Shown here one piece after another: positions 47,365 to 56,722 of a DNA stretch of 64,000 bases; within the stretch, counting starts at the first letter, position 1, and the number at the start of each line of letters is the position of its first letter. This DNA is from Caulobacter rhizosphaerae (lineage in GTDB: Bacteria; Pseudomonadota; Alphaproteobacteria; Caulobacterales; Caulobacteraceae), in the NCBI RefSeq assembly GCF_010977555.1, contig NZ_CP048815.1, forward strand, positions 310,001 through 374,000. Reading direction: 5' to 3'. The notes below the pieces were generated by a model. It worked only from the letters and a program-made list of their open reading frames with translations, made no database searches and was not told where the DNA came from. Made by a program: the position numbers and the translations under genes.

Positions 47365-47648
47365 CGCGACGTCCCCCGCCGGCAATATGTTGAGCAACCC
47401 TAAGACGCAAAATGGTGGTATACAACTATAAAAACCGAAATTTCGGGCGTTATCCGAAAAGGGAGAAGCGCGCCGTTCCAGTCGCTCCGGCCGCCGCGCC
47501 CCTGCCCCTGGGGCGTCCGGTCGCACCCGCGCGCTGAGAAAATTACACCTGTGACCGCTTCTCCGCCTTAATCGGCCACCATAAGGGTTGCGAGGGACCG
47601 CTTGTCGGTTTTAATGCCGACCTCTTGCCTAACGGGGATAACTCGACC

Positions 47649-48365
47649 ATGCGCCTTGCGCTCGCCAGCCTCTTTGCTCTCGGCGCGGTTTCGACCGCCG
47701 TCGCCCAGGAGCAAACCGCTCCGACTGCTCCGACTGCTCCGACCGCTCCGGCTCCCGCAGCCGCCCCGGCGCCCGCCGCCGATCCGGCCGCCCAGACCCC
47801 CGCCACGCCGGCCGACACCATGACCGCGACCCCCGCCGTGGCCGCGCCGCCCGCCGGCCAGGCGCCGGACTATGTCGCCCCGACCCGCGGCCCGCCGACC
47901 ACCGACCCGGTCTCGCTGCAGCTGCTGGGCGTGCTCGACAAGGTCTGCAAGCCGGCCGTGGTCGGCGGCGACATGCCGTCCCTGGCCAAGGCCGCCGGGA
48001 TGAAGAAGAAGAAAGAGCAGTGGGTGATGGATATCGGCAAGCCGTATCTGATCGCCGTCGACAACCCCGGCAGCAACAAGAACGTCTGCACCGTCACCAT
48101 CCAGTACGCCCAGGGCGACGCCCAGGCCCAGGCCCTGGCTAACGCCCTGCACGACTGGGCGACCTGGGAGAACAAGCCGCAGCTGCGCCTGATCCGTAAC
48201 GACCTGACGGTCAGCGACGTCAAGCGCCTGACGGTGTCGTGGGACGACGCCTGGGCCGACGGCCACGCCGGCCTGGTCTACATGCGCCTGAAGAAGCTGG
48301 ACGACAGCTCGATCGGCAAGAACTACGAGCAGGCCCAGATCCTGTACAGCACCACCAGCCGCTAA
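47649..48365 (+). CDS. Secreted protein with Thr/Ala/Pro-rich linker
   Basis: A 238-residue protein with signal peptide ([20 protein letters not shown]), a low-complexity [21 protein letters not shown] stretch (residues 22-75) and a C-terminal domain of about 150 residues holding two cysteines ([13 protein letters not shown] and [10 protein letters not shown]). Weak layout similarity to the protein at 44.5 kb. Unknown function; periplasmic or surface location inferred. Confidence 0.75.
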   Translation: MRLALASLFALGAVSTAVAQEQTAPTAPTAPTAPAPAAAPAPAADPAAQTPATPADTMTATPAVAAPPAGQAPDYVAPTRGPPTTDPVSLQLLGVLDKVCKPAVVGGDMPSLAKAAGMKKKKEQWVMDIGKPYLIAVDNPGSNKNVCTVTIQYAQGDAQAQALANALHDWATWENKPQLRLIRNDLTVSDVKRLTVSWDDAWADGHAGLVYMRLKKLDDSSIGKNYEQAQILYSTTSR

Positions 48366-48418
48366 GGGCGGACGGATCGGGGGCTTGTCCCCCGGCCCGG
48401 TGGTCCTATCTAGTCGAA

Positions 48419-48465
48419 GGCGCGGGGACGACCCCGCGCCTTTCGCGTTTCCGGGGACGGCCCCG
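48419..48465 (+). promoter_or_regulatory. Guanidine-II (mini-ykkC) riboswitch
   Basis: Two hairpins with the diagnostic ACGR loops stand in tandem: GGCGCGGGG-ACGA-CCCCGCGCC (48419-48440) and GGGG-ACGG-CCCC (48453-48464, plus one flanking C-G pair), separated by 12 bases. The second hairpin lies about 12 bases before the TGGGAG ribosome site of the next gene, which fits control of translation. Guanidine-II RNAs bind free guanidinium and commonly precede SMR exporters such as this one. Confidence 0.88.
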
Positions 48466-48487
48466 CCCTGAAGTCTGGGAGCCCGTC

Positions 48488-48811
48488 ATGGCCTGGATCA
48501 TCCTCTTCGTCGCAGGTCTGTTCGAGATCGGCTGGGCCGTGGGCCTGAAGTTCACGCAGGGCTTCACGCGGCCGATCCCGACCCTGCTGACCGCGATCAG
48601 CCTGGTGGCCTCGATGGGCCTGCTGGGCTGGGCGGTGAGGTCCCTGCCGCTGGGCACGGCCTATGCGGTCTGGACCGGGGTGGGGGCCGTGGGCACCGCC
48701 ATCGTCGGCATCCTGCTGTTCAAGGAACCGGCCACGGCCGGGCGGCTGGCCTGCCTGGCGCTGATCGTCTCGGGCATACTGGGCTTGAAGCTGTTCACGC
48801 CTTCGCACTGA
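48488..48811 (+). CDS. sugE: SMR-family guanidinium exporter (Gdx/SugE)
   Basis: A 107-residue inner-membrane protein with four transmembrane helices. The first helix reads [21 protein letters not shown]; Glu13 is the conserved proton/guanidinium site and the [10 protein letters not shown] context is that of the SugE/Gdx subgroup rather than EmrE. The [15 protein letters not shown] and [16 protein letters not shown] segments are typical. A guanidine-II riboswitch lies just upstream, supporting guanidinium as substrate. Its 3' half overlaps the antisense 3' end of the glucosyltransferase gene by 151 bases. Confidence 0.93.
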   Translation: MAWIILFVAGLFEIGWAVGLKFTQGFTRPIPTLLTAISLVASMGLLGWAVRSLPLGTAYAVWTGVGAVGTAIVGILLFKEPATAGRLACLALIVSGILGLKLFTPSH

Positions 48812-50646
48812 ACGGGCGGCGTCGGGCGCTCGCCCGGCGTCAGCAGCAGGCCGGCGTCGCGCAGCCGCACGCCGCGGGCGATGCTGGCCGTCCACCAGAC
48901 GATGAACGGCGCGGCGACCAGGCTGGCCGCCGCCACGGCCAGCCACGGCGACAGGCCCGCGCCCATGGCGGGGCCGAGCGCGGCCAGGGCCAGGCCGATC
49001 AGCATCTCGGGCCAGTGAAAGGCCAGGGCCGCGCGGCCGCTCAGCCGGCCCTCGTCGCGCTGCTGGGCCGACCAGCCGGCGTCCCGGCCCAGGGCCACCG
49101 ACAGCAGGGCGCGGGTGTGGGCCGCCATGATGACCGGGGCGGTCAGGGTCGAGGCAACCGTCTCCAGCCCGACGCTGGCCAGGGCCCGCCAGGCGCCGCC
49201 GAACCGCCGGGCCCGACCCTCGGCCAGCATCATCGCGTAGGACATCAGCTTGGGCAGCAGAACGAAAGCCAGGCTGACGGCCAGGACGGCCGCTCCCGCC
49301 AGCGGATAGCCGCCGGCCTCGCCCGTCGCAGCGTCCGGCGCCGACAGCAGGGCGCCGGTCACCACCAGGGCGATCCACAGCGGCGCCAGGGCGTAGCTCA
49401 GCACGCCCCGCGCCAGGTGCAGGCGGCTGACCGGATGCAGGCCGCGCGCGCCCAGCACGCCCAGGTGCTGCAGGTTGCCCTGGCACCAGCGACGGTCGCG
49501 GATCAGGTGGTCGATCAGGGTTGGCGGGCTCTCCTCGAAACTGCCGCCCAGGGCCGGGGCCAGCCGCACGCCCCAGCCGGCCCGGCGCAGGAAGGCGGCC
49601 TCGACGAAGTCGTGGCTCAGGATGTGGCCGCCGAACGGCTTCTTGCCCTTCAGATGCGGCAGCCCGCCGGCCTGGGCGAACGCCGCCACCCGCACGATGG
49701 CGTTGTGGCCCCAATAATTGCCCTCGGCCCCGCTCCACCAGGCCACGCCCCAGGCCGCCAGCGGGCCGTAGAGGTTGTTGGCGAACTGCTCCAGGCGGCC
49801 GAACACCGTGCGGCGTCCGACGATGGTCGGAGCGGTCTGGATCAGGCCCAGCGACGGGTCGGCCTCCATGGCCGCCACCAGCCGCCAAAGGGTCAGGCCG
49901 TCCATCAGGCTGTCGGCGTCCAGCACCACCATGTGGTCATAGGCCCCGCCGTGGCGGCGCACCCATTCGGCGACATTGCCGGCCTTGCGGTCGATGTTCT
50001 CGGGGCGATGGCGATAGTAGGCCCGAGGCCCGACGCCGCCGCGCCGGAAGGCGGCGAAGCCCCGCTGCTCCTCGGCGACCACCTCGGGCCGGCGGCTGTC
50101 GCTGAGCACGACGATGTCGAACATCGGCGTCAGTCCCAGGGCGTGCAGCCCGGCTCGCATGGTGGCCAGCCGGGCGAAGAACGGCCCGACGTCCTCGTGA
50201 TAGATCGGGGCCAACAGGGCTGTGCGGCTCGTCAGGGCCGGCAAGGGGGCCTGGGCCATGGCCCGCTCCCAGGCGTCGGCCCGGCGCGACAGCCACAGGC
50301 CGCCCAGGTTGGCGGCGAACGAGAAGGCCATCCAGCCGAACAGCACCAGGATCAGGCTCACATGCACGACCTCCAGCGGGTCCAGCCCGTCCCGGGCCAT
50401 GGCCGCCGTCACCGCGAACACCGCCAGGCCGGTCGCCAGGGCGCAGAAGGCCGCCAGGACCGCCCGCCGCCGTCCCAGGCCGGGCTCCGGCCCGAACCGA
50501 CGCGGCTCGGCGGCGCGGTGCAGAGGCTGGTCCGGCATGGCCAGCGGCGCCAGCGGCGGCGCGCCGGTGTCCGAAACCGGGGCCGCGCCCCCGAAGGAAC
50601 GACGTTCCGACTCGCGTCTTTGTAGCGGATGGGTATAGGCGTGCAT
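48661..50646 (-). CDS. opgH: OpgH/MdoH-type glucans glucosyltransferase
   Basis: An inner-membrane beta-1,2-glucosyltransferase that makes periplasmic glucans, about 661 residues. The GT2 domain has [30 protein letters not shown] (DxD) and the [12 protein letters not shown] acceptor motif, flanked by hydrophobic segments (about 65-85, 100-125 and several after 420). The start at 50646 follows GAAGAGG; an in-frame ATG thirteen codons upstream is possible. The final 50 or so residues are encoded antisense to sugE and are probably not conserved. Confidence 0.9.
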   Translation of the reverse strand: MHAYTHPLQRRESERRSFGGAAPVSDTGAPPLAPLAMPDQPLHRAAEPRRFGPEPGLGRRRAVLAAFCALATGLAVFAVTAAMARDGLDPLEVVHVSLILVLFGWMAFSFAANLGGLWLSRRADAWERAMAQAPLPALTSRTALLAPIYHEDVGPFFARLATMRAGLHALGLTPMFDIVVLSDSRRPEVVAEEQRGFAAFRRGGVGPRAYYRHRPENIDRKAGNVAEWVRRHGGAYDHMVVLDADSLMDGLTLWRLVAAMEADPSLGLIQTAPTIVGRRTVFGRLEQFANNLYGPLAAWGVAWWSGAEGNYWGHNAIVRVAAFAQAGGLPHLKGKKPFGGHILSHDFVEAAFLRRAGWGVRLAPALGGSFEESPPTLIDHLIRDRRWCQGNLQHLGVLGARGLHPVSRLHLARGVLSYALAPLWIALVVTGALLSAPDAATGEAGGYPLAGAAVLAVSLAFVLLPKLMSYAMMLAEGRARRFGGAWRALASVGLETVASTLTAPVIMAAHTRALLSVALGRDAGWSAQQRDEGRLSGRAALAFHWPEMLIGLALAALGPAMGAGLSPWLAVAAASLVAAPFIVWWTASIARGVRLRDAGLLLTPGERPTPPVQCEGVNSFKPSMPETISARQASRPAVAGSLNSRMPTMAVPTAPTPVQTA

Positions 50647-50866
50647 GAAAACCTCTTCCGCGCGGAAACACGTCGCACGCGTCAAGGTTCCTCAAGTTTA
50701 GCGACTCTATTGCATTAGTGTTTTGACGCCGAATTTCTGAGCATATCGGCCTCGAATACTGTCAAGAGGCGGTCATTTCGCCGCTTGCAAGTCAAGGAAG
50801 GGCCGTGAAAGCGCCGCAATTCGACGGCAGCCGCAGTCCGTCGCAAAACCGGGTCCGCGACCGAAG

Positions 50867-51616
50867 TCAGGCGGCCGCGCGACCCTCGGCGGCGATGAAG
50901 TTCAGGCAGGCGGCGGCGACCTCTTCCCAGCCCGGTTCGCCCGGCAGCCAGTGGCTCATCGACGGGAAGACCTCGCAGGATCCGCCCAGGCGCGCCGCGG
51001 TCTGGCGGACGGTGGCCGGTGGATGGATCACGTCCTTGCCGCCGGCGATCGCCAGGGTCGGAACGCCCACGGGGCTGGCGCCGGTGGTCATGAACGGGTC
51101 CATGAACCAGTTGAGGGTTTCCCACAGCGCCCGCCCACTCTCGGCGTTCATCTTGGCGTAGAGACGCTTGCGCTCGGCGCGGGGCAGGCGGTCCAGGGTG
51201 TAGCTTTCGACGACGCCATAGTCCGGCGCCACAGCCTGCAGCCAATAGGGGCCCAAGGCGTAGAGGCTGACGGCCGACGCCGCCTCCTCCAGGGACGAGC
51301 CGGCGACGCCCCAGGGCGGGGAGGGGGCCAGCAGGATCAGCCGCGAGACCTTGGCGCGGGCGGCGGCCATCTGGGCCACCAGGCCGCCCATCGAGTGGCC
51401 GATGAGGATGGGCGGCGCGTCGCAGGTCTCGCACAGGGCGGCGATCTGCTTGGCGTAGTCGACCATCGAGCGGCCGGCCACCAGGGCGCCGTCGCCGTGT
51501 CCCAGCAGGTCGGGGGTCTGGACGACGTGGCCGGCGGCCTCGAACGGGCGGCGGAACGTGTCGAACGTCCAGCCGCCGCAGAAGGCGCCGTGCACCATGA
51601 TCACCGGAGTCGCCAT
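50867..51616 (-). CDS. Alpha/beta hydrolase
   Basis: A 249-residue hydrolase. VIMVHGAFCGGWTFD gives the oxyanion HG motif, GHSMGG the nucleophile elbow (Ser), and SHWLPGEPGW near the C-terminus the likely catalytic His. The WGV lid region and short length fit the AB-hydrolase family of esterases and C-C hydrolases. Substrate unknown. It follows a second hydrolase gene on the same strand with 44 bases between. Confidence 0.85.
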   Translation of the reverse strand: MATPVIMVHGAFCGGWTFDTFRRPFEAAGHVVQTPDLLGHGDGALVAGRSMVDYAKQIAALCETCDAPPILIGHSMGGLVAQMAAARAKVSRLILLAPSPPWGVAGSSLEEAASAVSLYALGPYWLQAVAPDYGVVESYTLDRLPRAERKRLYAKMNAESGRALWETLNWFMDPFMTTGASPVGVPTLAIAGGKDVIHPPATVRQTAARLGGSCEVFPSMSHWLPGEPGWEEVAAACLNFIAAEGRAAA

Positions 51617-51659
51617 GCGCCCCTCGCCTGTTCGTCGGCCGGAGCGCCGAGTTTCCAGC

Positions 51660-53261
51660 CTACACGCTCTTCTTCGGTGATGGCGAAGATTTGGCCGCCG
51701 ACTTCGTCGCGGGCGTCTTGGCCGTTTTCGCAGGCGCCGGAGCCTTGGCGGCGGCGGGCTTGGCCGCCGGCTTCGTTGCGGGAACGGCTTTGGGAGCGGC
51801 CTTGGCGGTCGCCTTCTCGGCCGGCGCGGTTTTGGCCGCCGGCTTTTCGGCCGCCGGCTTGGGCGCGGCGGTCTTGGCCGGAGCCTTGGCGGCGGCGGGC
51901 TTGGCCGCGGCCTTCGGCTTGGCCGTCGGCTTCGCGGCGGGCGGCGCCTTGGCGGCCTTCGGGGCGGCCTTCGGCGCGGCCTTCGGGGCGGGCGGGGCTT
52001 TCGGGGCGCTGGCCTCCGCGGCTGGCGCGGTGTTTGTCGCCTTGGTCTTCGCGGCGGCTTTCGGAGCGGCCTTCGCGGTCACCTTGGCGGCCGGAGCGAC
52101 CTTGGCCGCGGGTTTCTCGACGGCCGGTTTGGGCGCCACGGTCTTGGCCGGGGCTTTCGCAGCCGCCGGCTTCGGGGCCGGCGAGGCCTTGGCGGCCTTG
52201 GGGGCCGGCGCCGCCTTGGGAGCGGCCGCCTTGGCGGGAGCGGGAGCGGGCTTGGCCGCGGCCTTCGGCTTGGCCGGGGCCTTCGGGGCCGCCGGAGCGG
52301 CCTTCGCCGTGGTTTTGGGGGGCTTTGGCTCGGGGGTGATCGCCGTCGGCGCGGCGGGGGCCTTGGCGGCCGGGGTCGGCGCGGGTTCGATCGGAGCCGG
52401 GGCGGGCGTCGGCGAGGGCTCCGCGGCCTTCACGGGTTCGGGCGCAGGCGCCGGGGCGGAAGCCGGAGGCGGGCCCGGAGCGGCTTTCGGTTTGCCCGTC
52501 AGCCAGGCGATCACGTCGTCGAGAATGCTCATCGTGTTTGGCTCATCTATCAGGTAATGGGCGTTATTGGGGTAGATCTTGAGGTCGGCGGCCGGATATT
52601 TTCGGCCGACGCGCCGTACGTCCTCAAGAGGCGTGGTGCGATCCAGGGCGCCGGCCAGGACCAGCACGGGGACGGTCACCTTCGCGGCGTCGACATGGGC
52701 GGTCCGGTTCGGATCCTTGTGCGGCCAGGCGAGGTCGGCCAGCACCTGTCCGCTGTCGTGGACCATGGTCGCGTACAGCGCGTCGTGGCGCGCGGCCGGC
52801 ACGGCGTTCATGACGCCGAACTTGAAGCCCGTCTTCCACATCTTGCCCGCCCTAGTCTCAGGCTTGGACTGTAGGGCCATGTTCAGGAAGGTAAAGACCG
52901 ACGAGAGCTTGGGCTTGCCGCGGGCGTCGGCCGGCGAGGCGGGGGCGAACAGCACCAGGCGATCGGCGTGGCCGGCCTCGGCGATCTTCTGGGCGATCAG
53001 TCCGCCCATGGAGTGGCCGAAGACGATCGGTTTCCTGCCGTCCTCCTTGGCCAGGGTCTGGGCCAGGGCGCTCATCTCGGCGACATAGTCAGCCAGGGTC
53101 AGGCCGGCCAGGCCCGCCCGGGGGCCATCCACCGTACGCACGGCCGAGCGGATGGTCGGCGCCACGACGCGGTAGCCCTCGGCCCGCAGCCGCGCGGCCA
53201 TGGGATCCCAGACGTCCCCAGCGCAACCGTAGCCGTGGATCAGCAGGATCGTATCCGCCAT
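51660..53261 (-). CDS. Alpha/beta hydrolase with histone-H1-like Ala/Pro/Lys tail
   Basis: A 533-residue protein. Residues 1-260 form an alpha/beta hydrolase (ILLIHGYGCAGDVWD; GHSMGG elbow; Asp in LAGALDRTTPLEDV; His in YPNNAHYLIDE). Residues 261-533 are a repetitive region of AKAPAKTAAPKPAAEKPAAK type, with no acidic patches and a strong positive charge, like AlgP or histone H1 tails. The tail would bind nucleic acid or polyphosphate, or anchor the enzyme to polyhydroxyalkanoate granules. The combination is unusual. Confidence 0.85.
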   Translation of the reverse strand: MADTILLIHGYGCAGDVWDPMAARLRAEGYRVVAPTIRSAVRTVDGPRAGLAGLTLADYVAEMSALAQTLAKEDGRKPIVFGHSMGGLIAQKIAEAGHADRLVLFAPASPADARGKPKLSSVFTFLNMALQSKPETRAGKMWKTGFKFGVMNAVPAARHDALYATMVHDSGQVLADLAWPHKDPNRTAHVDAAKVTVPVLVLAGALDRTTPLEDVRRVGRKYPAADLKIYPNNAHYLIDEPNTMSILDDVIAWLTGKPKAAPGPPPASAPAPAPEPVKAAEPSPTPAPAPIEPAPTPAAKAPAAPTAITPEPKPPKTTAKAAPAAPKAPAKPKAAAKPAPAPAKAAAPKAAPAPKAAKASPAPKPAAAKAPAKTVAPKPAVEKPAAKVAPAAKVTAKAAPKAAAKTKATNTAPAAEASAPKAPPAPKAAPKAAPKAAKAPPAAKPTAKPKAAAKPAAAKAPAKTAAPKPAAEKPAAKTAPAEKATAKAAPKAVPATKPAAKPAAAKAPAPAKTAKTPATKSAAKSSPSPKKSV

Positions 53262-53288
53262 TCCATGCTCCCCCAGCGCGGCAAGATT

Positions 53289-53801
53289 TCAGCCGCCGCG
53301 CGCGAACCCACCGAACGCGGCGACGACCTGTTCGTACACCGCGCGCTTGAAGGGTACGATCAGTTCGGGCGTTTCGTCGAGAGCGCCCCATTTCCAGGCG
53401 TCGAACTCGACATGGGCGTCGGCCTCCAGGTCGATCTCGGACTCCTCGCCCAGGAAGCGGAAGGCGAACCAAACCTGCTTCTGACCCTTGAATCCACGGG
53501 CTTTTTTCGACGAGGCGAAGTCGGCGGGGAAGTCGTAGATTAGCCAGTTCTCGGTGCGGCCCAGATATTCGACCGAGGTGACGCCGGTCTCCTCGGCCAG
53601 TTCCCGGCGCGCGGCGGCCAGCAGGTCCTCGCCGTCGTCGACCCCGCCCTGCGGAAATTGCCAGTTGTGGGGCGGCGGCTGGTTGTGGCGCTTGCCCAGC
53701 CAGACGCGGCCGTCCGGATGGAACAGCACGACGCCGACATTGGGGCGGTGATCGGGGTAGGGGTCGCCTAAATCTTGTGGAGGCGTTTGGCTGGGGTTCA
53801 T
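53289..53801 (-). CDS. rppH: RNA pyrophosphohydrolase (Nudix)
   Basis: A 170-residue Nudix hydrolase that removes pyrophosphate from 5'-triphosphorylated RNA and starts mRNA decay. The Nudix box GGVDDGEDLLAAARRELAEETG (GX5EX7REUXEEXGU) is at residues 52-73, and RPNVGVVLF, LGKRHNQPPPHNWQFPQGG and KARGFKGQKQVWFAFRFLG fit RppH. It overlaps the deacetylase gene by four bases and ends the proA-to-rppH run. Confidence 0.93.
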   Translation of the reverse strand: MNPSQTPPQDLGDPYPDHRPNVGVVLFHPDGRVWLGKRHNQPPPHNWQFPQGGVDDGEDLLAAARRELAEETGVTSVEYLGRTENWLIYDFPADFASSKKARGFKGQKQVWFAFRFLGEESEIDLEADAHVEFDAWKWGALDETPELIVPFKRAVYEQVVAAFGGFARGG

Positions 53802-54979
53802 CGCTTGGCCATGGCCGAGGCGGGGGCCAGTTGCAAGCCCCTCCCGGACAGACCCGCGGCCCACAGCCGCACCTGGTTGATGGTCACCGGATAGGCGAAG
53901 CCCGAGCCCAGGGCCTGGCCGCGACCGGCGGCGCCGGCCTCCAGCATCTTCAGCTGGCCGTCGATCGAGCCGGCCGCCAGTTCGTCGTCGATGATCCGGT
54001 CGGCCGAGGCGCGGGGGATCGGTCCGCCGCGCAAGCTGGCCTGGCCGTCGTCGATGAAGGCTAGGCCCCGGGCCTTCAGGGCCAGGGTGAAGGTGGTCAT
54101 GGCCGTGTCGCTGGTGACGAACCGCGAGCCCAGATAGTTGGTCAGGCCGTAATAGCCGGTGGCCCGCGACATCAGCCATTCCAGCTTGCGCACGGTGTCC
54201 TCGGGGCGGTTGGCGGCGATCAGGGTGTAGGGGCCCGGGTCGTTGGCCGGGTAGTCGACCGGCTCCATCGGCGCTTCCAGCAGCACCTCGTGGCCATGGC
54301 TGCGGGCCAGGTCGATCCAGCCCTGCAGGCCTTCGGAATAGGGTGCGAACGACAGGGTGATCTCGGGCGGCAGGGTCTCGATGGCCGCGCGGGTGGTCTG
54401 GGGGTTGAGGCCCAGGCCGCCGATCACCAGGGCCACCTTGGGGCGGCCGTCGGCGGTGAACGGACGGGCATAGGCGTCGGCGGCGGTCCGGCCGTCCGGG
54501 GCGATCACCGGCAGCGAGCCGCCGCCGGGACCCGGCGTGTAGAGCCCGGCGATCGGCGCGGCCGGCAGCGGGCCGTCGGCCGAGGCGACGGTCGGCGGGG
54601 CGGCGATCGTCCCGGCCTCGGCGTCGTCGCTCGCGGCGTGGCTGGCGAACGGCAGGTTCGACAGGTCCAGGGCTCCCGGCAGCAGCGGAGCCTCCTGCTC
54701 GCCCTCGCCGACCAGGGCCTCGCGCCAGCCGGGCGGGACGTTCTTGGCGGCGCCGATCTGGTCCAGGGCCACCCGCACGAGGGGCGAGCCCTTGTTGGGG
54801 TCGCCGGTGACCAGCACCAGCAGGGCCAGGCTCAGCAGGAACAGGAAGGCCGCGGCGCTGGCGCCGATGAACGGATTGGCCGCGGCCGCCAGGATCCGGG
54901 CGCGCAGGTCGCCGTCCTCGCGACCGGACGCGGGCGCGTCGGCGCTGTAGGCGGGCTTGCGGGAGAAGGTCACGGCCAT
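53798..54979 (-). CDS. Divergent polysaccharide deacetylase (YibQ-like)
   Basis: A 393-residue envelope protein. One transmembrane helix (residues 37-58) is followed by a low-complexity stretch and a catalytic-like domain with VALVIGGLGLNPQTT, ITLSFAPYSEGLQGWIDLARSHGHEVLLEAPME and YYGLTNYLGSRF, the marks of the divergent polysaccharide deacetylase family. The classical NodB zinc triad is not obvious. It overlaps rppH by four bases and follows ctpA, as in many alphaproteobacteria. The function is believed to concern the cell envelope. Confidence 0.88.
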   Translation of the reverse strand: MAVTFSRKPAYSADAPASGREDGDLRARILAAAANPFIGASAAAFLFLLSLALLVLVTGDPNKGSPLVRVALDQIGAAKNVPPGWREALVGEGEQEAPLLPGALDLSNLPFASHAASDDAEAGTIAAPPTVASADGPLPAAPIAGLYTPGPGGGSLPVIAPDGRTAADAYARPFTADGRPKVALVIGGLGLNPQTTRAAIETLPPEITLSFAPYSEGLQGWIDLARSHGHEVLLEAPMEPVDYPANDPGPYTLIAANRPEDTVRKLEWLMSRATGYYGLTNYLGSRFVTSDTAMTTFTLALKARGLAFIDDGQASLRGGPIPRASADRIIDDELAAGSIDGQLKMLEAGAAGRGQALGSGFAYPVTINQVRLWAAGLSGRGLQLAPASAMAKR

Positions 54980-55048
54980 GGGGTCCGAACCTAGGCGGGA
55001 AGCGCCGAATATATGGTTAATGAAGGGTGCGGCGGAATGGTTCGAATT

Positions 55049-55211
55049 CCCTCTCCCCCTGCGGGAGAGGGTGTCGTCCGGAGGACGACGGGTGAGGGGT
55101 CGAAGAACGAAACCGCCGCGCCCAGCGGTCAGGCTGGACGCGGCGGATCAGTCTGGAAAACACCTCATCCGACCTGCTTCGCAGGCCACCTTCTCCCGCA
55201 AGGGGAGAAGG
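55049..55211. repeat. Paired inverted hairpin repeat between ctpA and the deacetylase gene
   Basis: Left unit 55049-55099 (CCCTCTCCCCCTGCGGGAGAGGG, then a GTCGTCC/GGACGAC hairpin and GGTGAGGGG) and right unit, inverted, ending at 55211 (CCTTCTCCCGCAAGGGGAGAAGG, with hairpin CCTGCTTCGCAGG). A separate hairpin CCGCCGCG/CGCGGCGG occupies the centre. The unit hairpins differ in bases but keep pairing. Confidence 0.75.
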
Positions 55212-55217
55212 AAGATC

Positions 55218-56609
55218 CTACTTCTTCTCGACCGGCGGGCCCTTGCCGGCCGCGGCGGCGGCCTTGGCGGTGACCTCGGCGATCTTGGCCTGGGGCTTGG
55301 GCAGTTTCGGCACGGCCTCGACCGAGCCGGCCTTCAGCACGGCGATGGCGCGCTGCAGCTGGAAGTCGTCCTTCTTGTCGTCGAAGCCGGGCGGCGGCGC
55401 CTCGGCCGGCGTGTGGACGCCCTGGCGGCTCTTGCCCTCGTCGGCGTTCAGCGCGTTCTTGAAGCTGGCCTCGCTGAACCACACGCGGTTGGCGATGTCC
55501 TGGGCCTGGTCGCGGGTCTGGGCCACTTCCAGGTCGGGCTCGATGCCGGTCTTCTGGATCGAGCGGCCCGACGGGGTGAAGTAGCGCGCCGTCGTCAGCT
55601 TCAGGGCGCCGTCGGCCCCGCCGCGCAGCGGGATCACCGTCTGCACCGAGCCCTTGCCGAAGCTGGTGATGCCCACCAGCTCGGCGCGGTGGCGGTCCTG
55701 CAGGGCGCCGGCGACGATTTCCGCCGCCGAGGCCGAGCCCTGGTTGATCAGCACCACCACCGGCAGGCCGTTCAGCAGGTCGCCGGGCTTGGCGTTGTAG
55801 CGCTGGATATCGCGCGGGTCGCGGCCGCGCTGGCTGACCACCTCGCCGCCGTCCAGGAACACGTCCGAGACCCCCACGGCCTGGTCCAGCAGGCCGCCGG
55901 GATTGTTGCGCAGGTCGAAGATCAGCCCCTTCATGTGGGGGTTCTTGGCCTTCAGGTCGTTGATCGACGCGGTCAGGGCGTCGGTGGCCTTTTCGTTGAA
56001 GCCGGGCAGGCGGACATAGCCGTAGTCGCCTTCCATGCGGGCGATGGCGGCCTTGGGCTTGATCACCTCGCGCGTCAGTTTGACGTCGAAGGGGTCGGTC
56101 TTCTCGCGGGCGATGGTCAGGGTGACCACCTCGCCGGCCGCGCCGCGCATCTGCTTGACCGCCTCGTTGACGGTCAGGCCCAGCACCGACTGGCCATTGA
56201 CCGCGGTGATGTAGTCGCCGGCCTGGATGCCGGCGCGGGCGGCGGGCGTGCCGTCCATCGGCGAGATCACCTTGACCACGCCGTCCTCGCTGGTCACCTC
56301 GATGCCCAGCCCGCCGTACTCGCCGCGGGTGGTGTCCTGCATGTCCTCGAAGCTGTCGGGCGACAGGTAGCCGGAATGCGGGTCCAGGCTGGTCAGCATG
56401 CCGTCCAGCGCCGCCTCGATCAGCTTCTTGTTGTCGACCTCCGAGACGTACTGGTTGTCGACGGTCTGCAGGACATCGCCGAACAGCTCCAGCATCTTAT
56501 AGGTCTGGCCCTTGCTCGCGCTGGTCGCCTGGGCGATGGGGCTGACATAGGCCATGGTCCCCGCACCGAGGACGAAGGCCGAAACACCGATGAGCAGGTA
56601 CTTGCGCAT
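55218..56609 (-). CDS. ctpA: Carboxyl-terminal processing protease (S41)
   Basis: A 463-residue periplasmic peptidase. The N-terminal signal anchor reads [19 protein letters not shown]; a PDZ domain follows (about residues 90-175; YGGLGIEV...[12 protein letters not shown]), then the S41 domain with the catalytic Ser in GSASAAEI and the catalytic Lys in SFGKGSVQ. The C-terminal 80 residues are Pro/Lys-rich and divergent. Such proteases trim or degrade envelope proteins, often with a peptidoglycan hydrolase such as the neighbouring EnvC-like gene. Confidence 0.94.
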   Translation of the reverse strand: MRKYLLIGVSAFVLGAGTMAYVSPIAQATSASKGQTYKMLELFGDVLQTVDNQYVSEVDNKKLIEAALDGMLTSLDPHSGYLSPDSFEDMQDTTRGEYGGLGIEVTSEDGVVKVISPMDGTPAARAGIQAGDYITAVNGQSVLGLTVNEAVKQMRGAAGEVVTLTIAREKTDPFDVKLTREVIKPKAAIARMEGDYGYVRLPGFNEKATDALTASINDLKAKNPHMKGLIFDLRNNPGGLLDQAVGVSDVFLDGGEVVSQRGRDPRDIQRYNAKPGDLLNGLPVVVLINQGSASAAEIVAGALQDRHRAELVGITSFGKGSVQTVIPLRGGADGALKLTTARYFTPSGRSIQKTGIEPDLEVAQTRDQAQDIANRVWFSEASFKNALNADEGKSRQGVHTPAEAPPPGFDDKKDDFQLQRAIAVLKAGSVEAVPKLPKPQAKIAEVTAKAAAAAGKGPPVEKK

Positions 56610-56722
56610 GTGGCCGAAATGGCTCCCTGACGACGCCGTCGCGCCGCGTTAAAAACTCGTCGTTCCGCTCGACTAAAGCGGACCCTTGTTCATTTGACGG
56701 CCATCATCGCTGAAAAAGCCGT

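Noticed and set aside
53802..54179. N-terminal extension of the rppH frame to 296 residues
   Set aside because: It runs inside the deacetylase gene on the same strand; rppH begins properly at 53801 with MNPSQ.
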